Assembly: GCA_963513935.1 (NCBI GenBank)
Contig: OY740767.1
Coordinates: 77,979,360-78,043,359, forward strand
Origin: Aphrophora alni
Taxonomy: Eukaryota > Arthropoda > Insecta > Hemiptera > Aphrophoridae
Direction: 5' to 3'
Length of the DNA: 64,000 nucleotides
Each line of letters begins with the position of its first letter. Positions within the stretch are counted from its first letter, which is position 1. Of the stretch, positions 1 through 11,207 are shown piece by piece. The notes under the pieces are model-generated. The model was not told the origin of the DNA. It did no database searches and was given only the letters and a program-made list of their open reading frames with translations. The position numbers were made by a program, and so were the translations under genes.

Positions 1-498
1 TCGGGGGTCTGGCACCGCTGTAGCCAATGGTTGACAGAAAAGCAAACCTCTCATAAATCCTATAATCCTTACTTGATATCGTTGTGTTTCTGCAACTGTT
101 ATCAACTTCTATACTTGTTAAGTAATTTTGATTAAAATATAACATGTCGTAAAACAACTACCTCACATAAAATTGGAATATTTTATGTTATTCAAAGTAC
201 CCATTTTTTTTTCAAAATTGAAATACTTGACACTCTAATCACTAACCGATTTAGATAAAATAATATCATTTTTAAAAAGACAAAACATCAAACTTAAAAA
301 ATAAAACTACGGTCGGTCACACAAAGATATTATTTAACTTTTAACTGTATGTTTATCTTAATTTAGAAAACCATCGAAAAAGTATCAAAATTTTAGTATT
401 ATCACAATACAGTACTACCATTGACGTAATTAAAAAAAAAGACCATAATTAATCATTTTTATACGAGATAATAAATTGTCTAATGAATATGTGGTCAA
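1..498. other. Left flank, no recognised gene
   Basis: AT-rich DNA with no open frame of note outside the adjoining GT tract and no repeat edge that I recognise. It forms the left border of the GT/retrotransposon block. Confidence 0.5.
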
Positions 499-501
499 GA
501 C

Positions 502-798
<297 letters not shown>

Positions 799-3321
799 TG
801 AGACGGAATGAGAAAATCATTAGTCTCATGTTCAATTTAAAACATTTAAATTGCCGCGCTAAACACGATAAAGTGAGAATGCGATGGTGCGGTGACGTCA
901 CGCAAGGCGAAGGAAATGCTTGCACATACAGGAAAGCCAACCTATCGTAGTTCTTATTTTATTAAAAAACTAAAATATTAAGTTAAATAATTATTCAGTA
1001 GAGTCAATCGACTAATAATATCAAGAAATAAATTTAAAACACCCAAAAACAAAAAAGTTATTCAAGAAATAAGGAGGGCTCAAAAACCTAAAATTTGAAA
1101 AAAGTGGAAATTCAAAAAACAAAAATCATAGAGTAATAACCAATAGAGGAAGTAATAATGATCAGAAATAAAAAATAAACAATAATAATAATAACCAGGG
1201 GAGAACGGACTTAGAAAGTCATTCTTGGAGAGTTTTTTAAGTTATTAAAGGTGAAGGGGGGATAAACTAAAAATAATAATAATGATAATTGAAAAGACAA
1301 CCGCAGGGAACAATAATAAGCAATCAGAATCAGATTTAAAGTTAAAATGGGGGAGTTATAATAATAACAAGAAGTAAAAAGTTAAAGCCCAAAAGCGGTA
1401 AAAATAAATGTTAAAGGGGAAGTAAAAGGAAGGAATAATGTATATTAATTATGTAAAAGTGTAAAACAACAGAGCAGAGGTGAAAATTGATAATGGGGGG
1501 TTTTATAATCAAATAATACGACGATCAAAAACTCAAGACTTCGAGGACCAATAACTCGAGAGCCAAGCGAGCTACGACGAAAAGCTAAGAAGATATTTCC
1601 ATAATAGGATCAGAAGAAGAACTTTTATACAAAAGAATTGTGAAAAAAGACTTAAATCAAAAGTTAAAAAGTGAAAAAATAGACATTCGGGAAAAGTGCT
1701 ATAACTCGTAAACTAAAAGGGCGAAAACGACCAATCGAGTTTTACAAGACCCTCAAGATTAGAAAGAAGAGGAATCCGGAGAGAAATCGACGATCGGACC
1801 AGCCCTTCAGACGTTACAGCAAGTTGTACGTAAAAGTGTTCAAAATCACAAATTGTAGGAATTAACAGGAAAGTCGCGCAAAGCATCTCTACGTCACAGT
1901 TCAGATGTTAGACTTCGCATGGCCAACCGTCATCACAGATAACATAAAAAAATGGAAAGATCCAAATATCTATTAAAAGGATTATTAATAGAAAATAGTG
2001 AATAAAAACTATACAATAGGTAAAAACTATACCTAGAACAGCTTCTAGTATAAAAATTTCAGAACAAAACCGCCAGAAAATACGAAATATAAAGAAGAGA
2101 CATTTCTTCACAAAAGGGAGAAAAAGTGGTTACCTTTCGAGGGAAGATTCCCACAGAAAGGGAGAACCAAAATTGTCTGTCGAAAGACGGATACTCTAGT
2201 ACCAGACTCCGAGCATGGAAGACGTTACTTTAGTCACTCTACTAAATTATTCTAAATTCAACTTAGCAAATTTTAACATAAATATTCAAATCAATAGTAA
2301 AAGTAACTTAGAAAATTTTTAACTAATTTCGAGAGTCAATCTGCAAGAAGATTCATCTACATTGAAGGCGACTCAGCAGGGATTCGAGATTACTACCAGC
2401 AGTCAACAACTTTGAAATATCCAGGATTTGGAGAGAAAATAACTTAGAGACATCATAGACCGATTACAGCAAATAACTTCAAAACTACGAGAGCTTCATG
2501 TTAAGTGTGAAGGTACACTAAATCTAAGGAATAATTCGCAAATAGTAAATTCGTTTAAATAGTTAATTCATTGGGGAAATTTTGAGATATTAACTTCATT
2601 AAACTCAATTCACTCTGCTTTGGTGTAAAAATTATTTCAAACCAAAATACGACTATTTCAGTGCAGGAAAAGCTATCTGTAGTCCTAGCTGAAATAGTCT
2701 AGCTTTTTTCAATTTGTGTTAGTATATAAGATATTTCTATTAGATAATTTGTGTCATATTTTGTTGTTGTAAAATTTTAAAATTGTTTTAAACTGTGTTG
2801 AAGATCAATAAGACATAAAATTTTATTCTCAAGTGTAATTCTTTTCATTTACCATTCTGTTTATTAACATTGCTTTTTTAAGATAATTCAAGAGTAAGAA
2901 ATTAATTACTATAACTGTGCTCTGGTAAAATATAATAAATATAAAATTTTTAAGAAATTATTATCAGACTTCAGGAGCCGATTTCTTCCATAAGGCACTT
3001 CCCCAGAGAAAGAGAGTGTGAAAAGGAAAGTAATAAATTCAGTGAGCGATAAAATAAAATTCAGGGAATTTTCGTATAATTAAAAAATTGTAAGTTAATG
3101 AGAACAGACTCATACTTGCAAAAGCCAAGGTTTGCAACAGCTTTGATTAGAAAAAGGGTAAAAGTGAGCAACTTGGTCTTGTCCGCGATTGTATAGAGAC
3201 AAGAACTCCTGACGAAGGACGTTCCAAAGCGAGGTTCGAGTTGCGTGGAGTAAGGGGTCACGGCAAGTGGCAAACCAACGTGGGGCTCGAACTCACAAAA
3301 GTCTCAAGCGCATTCGCGGCA
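799..3321 (+). mobile_element. Solo LTR1, gypsy-type, sense on plus
   Basis: It begins TGAGACGG after GTGT (795-798) and ends GCGGCA before GTGTGTGT (3322 on), so it has TG...CA ends and a GTGT duplication that cannot be told from the repeat. It aligns along its length with LTR2 (16080-18663), sharing the segment that mentions 'ggggctcaaaaacctaaaat', the GACGTCA region near its start and the 'aattcagggaattttcg' block near its end. It is clearly more diverged and has more small indels than the other copies, so it is probably the oldest insertion. It carries no gag or pol and no partner LTR, as expected after LTR-LTR recombination. Confidence 0.85.
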
Positions 3322-3330
3322 GTGTGTGTG

Positions 3331-3383
<53 letters not shown>
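3322..3383. repeat. (GT)n microsatellite 2, imperfect
   Basis: About 62 bp of GT with GTGA interruptions at its left end, between solo LTR1 and the 3' LTR of element C. It is probably a surviving part of the same tract as microsatellite 1. Confidence 0.95.
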
Positions 3384-3384
<1 letters not shown>

Positions 3385-4242
3385 GCAACGCACCCCCCAC
3401 AGCTGATCTCCGCGACCGCGGGACAGACGCTTGCAAGACCCTACCAGGACTCTAACTTTATATAATATGATTTTAACGTTCGATTTTCTTTTTTATGATC
3501 TCATTTTGAAGCCCCTTTCTTCCTGATTGTTCTCCAGCTTCATTCGAAACGATACGACATATATTTCTTCTTTTATGACGATTTGAGGATCTCGTGGTTT
3601 TTTCGGATTTACTTTTTGCGTTTATGGAAAATTTAGAATTTTTCTTATTGGATGTTGTTCTTTTGATGTTGAAAGTCCCAAAACTGCTTCCCTCTTCTTC
3701 CTAACTTCATTAGATCACAAAATACGGCACTTTCTGCATGTTTGATTATTTATTGTTTTATTACTTTATTGCCTTTAATTGAATTTTGGTTTCGAGTCTT
3801 ATTTATTATTAGTTTATCTTAGGATCATGTACTGTTATTATTAGATTTTTTGTTTTATTTATTTTAGGAGAGTCTTGCGTTTTATTACGTTTTATTTTAG
3901 CTATAACTTTTTTATTATTTATCTGACAAGTTTATTTTATTATTATTTATTACTAGGTTTTTCTCGCTCTACAAGATGACATTAATTTTGTTTTCGTTTT
4001 TGAATTTTGAAATTTTAACATGTGTTTAAATGGACTTTATTCATGTTAAAACCAGAAAGTTGAACATTTCCTGTCCAAGCTAGTTGACCTTGGCTCGGTT
4101 AAGCCCTGCTACGTTTAACTCTTAATGTATAATTTTAATAATTTTCTTAACTCCTATAGTTTTTGTTGGATTTTATTGAAATTTTGGATTTTGGTTATTT
4201 TCCAAAATTGTTCCTTGCGAACGGTTCAATTAAACCGTTGCA
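3384..4242 (-). mobile_element. 3' LTR of element C (859 bp)
   Basis: The plus strand reads TGCAACG...CGTTGCA, a perfect 7-bp terminal inverted repeat with TG...CA ends. The left edge abuts GTGT. The right edge abuts a C-rich stretch that is the polypurine tract on the minus strand. It is much shorter than the 2.5-kb LTRs of the A/B family. Confidence 0.8.
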
Positions 4243-4256
4243 AATTCCCCTCTCGA
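4243..4256 (-). other. Polypurine tract of element C
   Basis: Read on the minus strand the sequence is CGAGAGGGGAATT directly before the LTR start TGCAACGG. This is the expected plus-strand priming site at the internal/3' LTR border and it fixes the element's minus orientation. Elements A and B have equivalent tracts followed by similar internal sequence (plus strand 'aactaaaatttt'). Confidence 0.75.
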
Positions 4257-5044
4257 AAAACTAAAATTTTGATATTTAAATCCCTTTTTAAGATTTTAAA
4301 ATTTTATGTTTCCTAAACTTCTTTAATATTTTTCTTTATAACAAATTCTTTTCTATTTCTATAAAACAACATAATTATATATTTGACATGAAATTTACTT
4401 ACTATCTATAAAACAATCTTATTTCTAACATGAATGATTAATTGGTGATATATACATTTTTTAAAAAACATGACATTTATATATGAAAACAATCATTATT
4501 CTATACAAATACATATAAATTGTTCGTGGTTGATAGTTCGTTTCGTTCTTCTCTCATCTGAAACAGTCTATTTATCATGATTATACATGGTTATACACAT
4601 TTCAACTTTTTCCTACACTTTCAAAAAACATAAATTTTGACACAAATTTAATCACTTTTGGAACAAGGTAAGTTACATAAATCAAGCCATCCTTTCGTTT
4701 AATTGATTTCGCGCTAGGTTAGATTGCTCAAGTAACAGAATGGAATGCGTTGGACATTGTACTTCCTGCTGTCCTTTCCTGTTATGTCCGCTAACAAAAG
4801 AATCATTCTCTACCTCAATTTAATTTACATTATTTCTCGTGTTTAGGATGTTTATCTATGATGACTGACCTACATTACTTTTTGTCCCGATTTCTCCCCT
4901 CGTTTTATCGAAACAGCTGGTATGCTTTCTACCGTTATGATTATTTTAAGATTTTATTCTTTTCTGGATTTATTACATGTTATTTTGGACGTTGTTTATG
5001 ATTATGAATTTACTGATTTTACTTATTCTACTTTATGATTACTA

Positions 5045-5767
5045 CTAGTTTACTATTTTACCCTTACTATTAGTTTTTAGTTTTACTGTTGGCTTCTGCC
5101 TTATTATTTTTTTTCCACCTACGTTTATCGCCCTTTTTAACTTAAACTTATTTTTTCCCTTCCTTCTCAGCGTTATTTCTATTTTTGTTTTGAACTTTAT
5201 TTTATTGATTTTGCCTTGGGCCATAAACTTTTTCCTTACTTTTGCTCCTAACTTATTTGGGTTTGGGGTTGATTGACTATTTCGCTCCTTTCTTAGAATT
5301 AAGCTCAATTCGTGCTTGGGTATGTTTACTAGTGTTCCCTTCGTTTTTGCGTGGTCTCCCTTTTGTATTTGGTGCTCAAGTCTGCTTTCTTTGTTTACGA
5401 TTTTGCTTGGCCCTCCTACTCATAACTCACGACTCCGATGCTTTTTTGGATTTAGTTCTTCCCTTTTCTCGTTCGCTTCGCTTGTCTTCCCGCTCATTCT
5501 TGGATAGGTTGCTCCCCTTTTGATCTCTTTTTGGATTCTTAAGTTCCTTCCTTGAATTTGCATATCCCTTTTGACCGTGCTTTGGTTTCTAGGGTTTAGT
5601 TTCTCCTTCCCTCTTAGTTCAATCGTCCTTCCCCTCTCTAAGCCTCCCCCTCTCTTTTTTCTTCCTGGATTGTCTCGTTCGTTATTGTCAACTTCGGTAT
5701 TTCCTTTCCTCCCGTCACGTTTGTTTTGGACACGTCCTGTTTTGTCAATTTTGGTCTTTTCTCCCAC
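5045..5767 (-). pseudogene. Element C protease-distal linker region, broken
   Basis: Two lysine/arginine/asparagine-rich frames (5767-5420 and 5308-5045) lie downstream of the protease on the minus strand. They occupy the position of the basic linker that joins protease to reverse transcriptase in element B and that is expanded in element A. No RT, RNase H or integrase motif follows. The compositional bias (many K, R, E, N) supports linker identity, but there is no clear residue-by-residue match, so the assignment is positional. Their plus-strand complements are open only because of the base composition. Confidence 0.5.
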
Positions 5768-6107
5768 TTTGTCACGGTCGGCTATGTCACGTTCGGTTCG
5801 CTTTGTTTTACTGCTACACCGGGTAGTGTAGTAACGTATAATGCCCCTTTCGCTCGCACTATCGTATTTGGACCTCCTATATTGCTAATTGGATTTTGCA
5901 ATTTCCGTTGAGAGCTTTTATTTGACGGTTGTTCTACGTCCAATCTATTTACTAGATTGGTTTTGGAATTTATTTTTTATCTTCCTCGTTGAAATTTATT
6001 TTAATATTTTCCCCTTCTACATTTACTATCACGTATTTTTCCTCCATGTTAATTTTCGCCTTTAACTCGAATATATACTAATTTTGGTACTATCAGAAAA
6101 TTTACAT

Positions 6108-6580
6108 CTAACACTTTATCGTTAAATTTGACGGGCATTGACACTTGTTTATATACACCCTTTGTCTTCTCTGTTTAATGGCCGTTACCACTTCCACATT
6201 GAAAACTGGTAATTCTAAAAACTTGTTTCCCTGTCTTTTTAATTCCTCAAAATATTCGGCTTGTATACACGACCACTGCGCGCCTGTGTCTACTAAAACT
6301 TTTATATTTGTTTGATGTATTTTGACGTTTATTTCCGGACATTTTTCTAACAATTTTGTTGGTATATTTATAGTTTTGTCTTTTAACATTATTTCTTCCC
6401 TAATATTGCATGAAATGTTTTGTAATTTCCCTACTGATTTTATTGTTTGATTTTGTAATTTTGAAGGGTTTTCTAATGTTTTTTCAATTTTGATTTTATT
6501 TTTGACATTTTGATCTGCGGTCCCGAATCCTGTTCTTGTCCGTAACCGTTTTCCTTTGCTTTTTTCCGGGACCTTATAAC
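6108..6580 (-). pseudogene. Element C retropepsin-like protease
   Basis: The frame from 6389 to 6108 has the aspartic protease motif VLVDTGAQWSC with the catalytic D-T-G triplet, preceded by a KCPEINVKIH segment and followed by LPVFNVEVVTAIKQRRQRV. Element B has the matching blocks ECPEIGIEIENIKV, MSIDTGAQMSC and LPVVNTEMVTAIKSQRQKI. In this family the protease would be made by -1 frameshifting at the end of gag. The frame stops soon after the substrate-binding half, and the C-terminal part containing the IMG turn of element B is not seen, so this copy is probably inactive. Confidence 0.75.
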
Positions 6581-7097
6581 CTAGTTTTTTGGACTGGGTC
6601 TCGGATTGTTAGGTGGTGTAGGATTAGGTTTTTGGTTACTTGGTTGTTGGTTTGTTTGCGGTCTATTCTCATAGGATCTAAGGATAGGTGTTCTAGGATA
6701 GGTTTGAGAGTCCATGGCTACTGCCATTTTCCTATCAAGGTTCTGTTTATACGAGGGTCTTTCATCTCGATTTTCCCTACGTGGTTCACCTTCCATCGTT
6801 TCAAACGTTCTAAGAAATTCTATCGCGATTTCAACGGTTTCACTATGACTTCCTATACTCGCAAATTTTACCCTTTGTTCAAAATGTCTCATTATTCTAT
6901 TAATCATAAATTTTTCTGGGATTGGTGGATCAAGATATTGTCCTTTAGCCACCATTTTGCAAAAATAATTGACCCTTGACATATATCCTGTATCGTGATA
7001 TCGTCCGTTTTCAATTAAATTTCGGATATGTTGTTGTGCCTGATATCCCCAAAAAAAAATTATGAATTTAACCCTAATTAATTATCCGTATCTATCC
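6581..7097 (-). pseudogene. Element C gag, C-terminal part
   Basis: The frame 6982-6581 begins at the MSRVNYFCKM segment and continues through a capsid-like MRHFEQRVKFASIG block to an asparagine/proline-rich tail ending in PSPKN. Element B gag has the same order (MSRVDYFCKM, MRHFDQKVQLACIG, N/P-rich tail). Homology continues upstream at DNA level to about 7097, across a frame-breaking region after the 'cctgatatcccc' stretch. The coiled-coil N-terminus is missing. There is no CCHC zinc knuckle; the basic N/P/R tail probably carries nucleic-acid binding. Gag would form the virus-like particle. Confidence 0.8.
6584..6590 (-). promoter_or_regulatory. Putative -1 frameshift heptamer, element C
   Basis: The minus strand reads A AAA AAC followed at once by TAG, in the correct phase for an X XXY YYZ slippery site in the gag frame. 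The same heptamer ends gag in elements A and B. The adjacent -1 frame leads into the protease. Confidence 0.75.
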
Positions 7098-7339
7098 TTA
7101 CTATCTTTTATTTGAGAAAGACACACCCTTTGAGAAAGAGTCTAAAGTTTCAAGAAAGGTAAGATAGTTTAAGAAGTGAATTTATAAAATATATAAAATT
7201 TTTCATGTGTTAGCATAAGTTTGATAAAGTTAAATTAATCTTGTGTAACATAAGAATTAAGAGCCTTATCAGGGACTTTAAAAGGTAGACAAATTGGGAA
7301 AACCATTTTCTACTTCGCGATATATAAACATAGTTAGAG
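7098..7339. other. Unassigned junction sequence
   Basis: About 240 bp between the truncated end of element C gag and the LTR scrap. It contains two similar 'gagaaag' stretches near 7100-7140. No coding potential or recognised repeat edge. Confidence 0.4.
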
Positions 7340-7408
7340 TCCGGTAGGGTCTTGCAGAGTGCCCCGTCTTTAAGAGGTGAACCTCCAGCACACTCCTGCC
7401 GGGGGGGT
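7340..7408 (+). mobile_element. Scrap of a C-type LTR in sense orientation
   Basis: The segment reading 'gttagagtccggtagggtc' matches the reverse complement of 3430-3460 in the element C LTR with one gap. It then runs through a G-rich stretch directly into the first base of the element A 3' LTR. It is therefore the end of an opposite-strand C-type LTR, cut by the insertion or by recombination. Confidence 0.5.
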
Positions 7409-8637
7409 TGCCACGTACGCTCCTCGCGCTAAATTTAAGATTCTTTGGAACGCCACTCACCTCGTACACTTAAACTCGCTGTACTATCACCACCGTAAGG
7501 CGAACCACCTTTCAGTTCGGAACTAACGCGGGCAAGACCAAGATGCGTCACTCTACAGGTATTTTCCTGAAAATTTCAATTTTAGTCATTTTTTCGTTCA
7601 ACTCGCTATAACTTTCGAACGCCCGGACCGATTATCAAGTTCTTTTCGGATTCTTCTTCCTTTCCATCTTGTGGGTCTTGTGGAACTTGATTCGTCGTTC
7701 TAGTACGCTTCGTTCTCGAGTTATCTCCTTTTCCCCGAAAGTCGGATTTTCTTCTTTTGAACTTTTGAAATAAGTCTTTTTTCAAAATTCTTTTGACGAA
7801 ATTTTGTTCCTCTTCTACTATGACGAAAAAATCTGTTTGTACTTTTTACGTAGCTTGCTTGGTTCTCGAGTTATACGTCTTTGAAGTTCCAAAGTTTTTA
7901 TCGTCGTGTTTTTAGTTCATAAACCCCCCCCCCCCATTATGTATTATTATTTCTGCTTTGATGTTTTACACTTTTACACTCTAGACATATATAATTACAT
8001 AGTTATATACCCCCTTTAACTTTAAATTTAACCGCTTTTGGGCTGTAGAGTTTTACTTTTTGTAATTATTATATCTCCCTCATTTTAATTTGAAATTTGA
8101 ATCTAAGTACATATTATTGTGCCCTATTGTGGTCTCTTCAATTGTACTTATTATTATTTTTTAATAATTCCCCCCTTCAACTCAAAAATTCCAAAAAACT
8201 CCCCAAGAATGACTTTATAAGTCCATTCTCATCTGTTTATTATTATTTCATATTTTTTATTTGTGATTATTGTTAGTTCCCCTCTTAGTTATGACTCTAC
8301 GTTTTTTGAATTTTGACTTTAACTTTTTTCCAAATTTTAGGTTTTTGAGCCCCTATAAAAACTTGAATAACTTTTTTGTTTTATATGATTCTAAATTTAT
8401 TTGTTGATATTATTGATCGGTTGATTCTACTGAATATTTATTTATATTACTAATTTAGTTTTTTAATAGAATAAGAAACGAGGCAAAGTGACATTTCATG
8501 CTCGAGCCTGCAGATTTGCACCTGTGCTGGCGTAACGTCATAGCCCCACCTCGCCTCCTCTCTACATGGGTTTTATCGCGGGAATTTAAACTGCTTTAAA
8601 TTGACTTGAGACTTTTGGCTCTTGCCAAACCGTCTCA
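7409..8637 (-). mobile_element. 3' LTR of element A, internally deleted (1,229 bp)
   Basis: It starts TGCCACGTACG and ends CCGTCTCA on the plus strand, as does the 5' LTR. Relative to the 5' LTR it lacks about 1.24 kb: at about 7545 the sequence passes from 'gcaagaccaagatgc' straight to 'gtcactctacagg', which are about 13,570 and 14,815 in the 5' LTR. The rest is nearly identical, including the 3-part 'cgctataactttcgaacg' region. Confidence 0.85.
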
Positions 8638-8652
8638 ATATCCCCACTTTTG
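8638..8652 (-). other. Polypurine tract of element A
   Basis: Reading the minus strand, AAAAGTGGGGATAT directly precedes the LTR start TGAGACGG. Same position as in elements B and C. Confidence 0.75.
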
Positions 8653-9850
8653 AACTAAAATTTTCGATTGAATGAAAAATTTCTATTTTTCATTTTTTTA
8701 AAAGCTAAAATTTTTGTATTTAAACCCCTTTTTGAACATTTCCCATTTTCTACTAACTAATTATTAATGTTTATATCAATTAAATCCTCCATCATCTTAC
8801 ACTACAAACATATATATCACAATGTATTAGTTTTCATTGTTATTCATTATATTTTACAACATTTTATTCAAATTCATCTTTAATTCATTTTATCCACCAT
8901 TTAAATATTTTTCTCCCTTAATCATCATCATTAAATTTGATATAAAAACATAATAACATATACAAACATTTATTTATATATTCAAAAACATCTCCTCTAT
9001 CATCTCACATATTTATATATTCAAAAACATCTCCTCTATCATCTCACATATTTATATATTCAAAAACATCTCCTTTACATATTTATATATTCAAAAACAT
9101 CTCCTTTTTCATGTCACATCTTAAAAAAAACATTTTATTAATTATTGCATATTATTTATTTTTAAAAAACATCATGTTAATCAATTTACACATACAAACT
9201 TGTTCCTTATTAGTTCATTTCTGTTCATTACAGCCGTTTCTCTAAACGTCCTATCTTCGCTGTAAATAAACACATTAACACACACAAAACACATAATATA
9301 TATATATATATATATATATATAAGGAATATATATATAAGGAATAACTCGTCTTATAGTACTACCCAATTTTTCTCTGCTTTGGTTTACTTAAAACTATTT
9401 CTATATATTAGCCCTGATAACTACAACGACTATTTTCTGTTGCAGTTAAAAGCAAAAAAAAATTTAATTATTTAATCTGAAAATATCTCTCATTAATAAA
9501 AAAGAATACAACACATTTATACGTTCATTCATTCTCATCACCCCTCTGCTAATTTGCCTTGCAAGTTGTCGGTCAATATTTGTTTATCAACGTCCGGCTA
9601 CCACTTCCCCTCTCGTCCATCACCCTTGTTTGCGCAGCTGTCTATAACGGACATGAACTACCGCTATCTTTCAACATTGCACACTTAGGAATTTTTAAAA
9701 CTGTTCTTTCCGGGTTGACACTGACCTTCCCCACTTCCTCGTAAGCAGCTGACTAGCCGTTACACCTTTCAATTTAATTTAATCTACACATATTTTATTT
9801 TACTATTTCTAACATTTTTAGATTTACAATTATTCATTGAATTTTAACTA
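8653..9850 (-). other. Element A 3' non-coding region
   Basis: About 1.2 kb between the linker stop and the polypurine tract. It is AT-rich and has no env-like frame. It contains a minisatellite at 8990-9110 and a (TA)n run near 9300-9322. The 'cattacagccgtttc' and 'aacgtcc' blocks near 9228-9250 recur in element B at about 27,020, showing that this region is a conserved part of the family. Confidence 0.65.
8990..9112. repeat. Minisatellite in element A
   Basis: Three imperfect direct copies of a roughly 37-bp unit containing 'tatattcaaaaacatctcct'. Element B has an independent array with a related 'tatattcaaaa' core in the same part of its 3' region. Confidence 0.8.
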
Positions 9851-9851
9851 T

Positions 9852-11207
9852 TTATGAATTTCTTCTTAGTCCTTCACATTTTATCCTTACTTTCCCTTCG
9901 GGCCTCTCTTCTTTCATTTTACATTTCATAAACTTCTTAAACCTAACTTTCGTCTGTCTGTACCCTTTCTCCCCTTGTTTCTTCCTTGGAAGGTCCCATC
10001 CATTTTGTTTCCTTTCGGGATCCGCCATTTCGATGGTCGCTTCCCTCTTTCTTCCTCTTCTTATACCAAATTCGTCTCGTACAAGTTTTAAATCGATTTT
10101 GGAATTATTATGCCCGTCGCAAATTGTTACTTTATTATTTTCGTCGATTGTTGCCTTCGGCATATTATTATTTATTCCTCCTACCTTATTTCCCTGTATT
10201 TCCGCTTTCATAAGCCCTTCCTCTATATTAATTAATTGTTTACCTTTATCCCACGCTTTCATGAGCCCTTCATCTATATTAAAAAATGCATGTTTCCTCC
10301 TTGTCGATTTATTTCTTGTACTTAACTTATTTCTCCGCTTTTGATCACCATCGGTTTCGTCACTACTCGGTCTAGACACGTCCATTGCTTTCTGTTTTAG
10401 GTCCATAGGCATTTTTATGGCCAACATACAAGCCCCTTTTGCTCGCTTGTACGAATTTGGGCCTCCATTATTTGCAGCTGACGACTCCACCATTTTGTTG
10501 GTTTCGCCGCCATTTTGATGGTCATTCTGCACTTTTTCTTTACCCAATCTTAATTTACTACTCTCCGCTTTTCTAAGCACTTCTTCATTATTAATTTTTG
10601 CAAAAAACTGGCTTACCCTATTCGTACATTTATTTTCACTTCCTTTATAGTCACATTTCAGTCTAGACACGTCCTTTGCTTTTGTTTTTATGTCTGCCGG
10701 CATTTTGGCAGACAACGCATAAGCCCCTGTTACTCGCTTATACGAATTTGGGCCTCCGCTATTTGCAGCTGACGACTCCACCATTTTATTGGTTTCGCCG
10801 CCATTTTGATGGAATTTCTGCGCTTTTTCTTTACCCAATCTTGATTTACTACTCTCCGCTTTTCTAAGCACTTCTTCATTATTAATTTTTGCAAAAAACT
10901 GGCTTACCCTATTCGTACATTTATTTTCACTTCCTTTATATTCACATTTCAGTCTAGACACGTCCTTTGCTTTCTGTTTTAGGTCCATAGGCATTTTTAT
11001 AGCCAACATACATGCCCCTTTTGCTCGCTTGTACGAATTTGGGCCTCCATTATTTGCAGCTGACGACTCCACCATTTTGTTGGTTTCGCCGCCATTTTGA
11101 TGGTCATTCTGCACTTTTTCTTTACCCAATCTTAATGTATTTTCCTTAAGAAAATCTACCACAATAAATTCATTTTCTTTCACCATTTGTAGGAAACCCT
11201 TCTCCAT
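9852..11207 (-). CDS. Element A expanded linker frame with tandem 97-residue repeats
   Basis: A 451-codon frame that begins at the MEKGFLQMVKENEFIVVDFL segment found just after the protease in element B. It then holds three copies of a unit starting LRLGKEK, containing HQNGGETNKMVESSAAN and NSYKR; unit starts near 11,122, 10,831 and 10,540 give a 291-bp period (97 codons). The first two units also carry a C-x(8)-C segment followed by RVSQFFAKIN that is absent from B. The frame then passes a basic stretch (EMADPERKQNG, matching MADPKRQNG in B) and stops, without reverse transcriptase. It is probably the non-catalytic protease-RT linker left open after deletion of pol. It is out of frame with the protease in this copy, so translation is doubtful. 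Confidence 0.7.
   Translation of the reverse strand: MEKGFLQMVKENEFIVVDFLKENTLRLGKEKVQNDHQNGGETNKMVESSAANNGGPNSYKRAKGACMLAIKMPMDLKQKAKDVSRLKCEYKGSENKCTNRVSQFFAKINNEEVLRKAESSKSRLGKEKAQKFHQNGGETNKMVESSAANSGGPNSYKRVTGAYALSAKMPADIKTKAKDVSRLKCDYKGSENKCTNRVSQFFAKINNEEVLRKAESSKLRLGKEKVQNDHQNGGETNKMVESSAANNGGPNSYKRAKGACMLAIKMPMDLKQKAMDVSRPSSDETDGDQKRRNKLSTRNKSTRRKHAFFNIDEGLMKAWDKGKQLINIEEGLMKAEIQGNKVGGINNNMPKATIDENNKVTICDGHNNSKIDLKLVRDEFGIRRGRKREATIEMADPERKQNGWDLPRKKQGEKGYRQTKVRFKKFMKCKMKEERPEGKVRIKCEGLRRNS

Larger units (their letters stand above)
3384..7097 (-). mobile_element. Element C, truncated non-autonomous gypsy-type element
   Basis: On the minus strand the order is gag fragment (7097-6581), protease (6580-6108), basic linker (5767-5045), about 0.8 kb without a gene, polypurine tract and 3' LTR (4242-3384). 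The left end sits directly on GTGT. The 5' part is missing: homology to gag stops near 7097, so the gag N-terminus, leader, primer-binding site and 5' LTR are absent. Only about 1.9 kb lies between protease and LTR, too little for reverse transcriptase, RNase H and integrase, and none of their motifs is present. Gag and protease resemble elements A and B but belong to a distinct subfamily. Confidence 0.8.

Noticed and set aside
5242..5911. Plus-strand leucine/phenylalanine-rich frames in element C
   Set aside because: They are complements of the lysine/arginine-rich minus-strand linker, and the orientation of LTR, protease and gag is minus.
6536..6979. 147-codon plus-strand frame
   Set aside because: It is the reverse complement of the element C gag tail, which has clear homologues.
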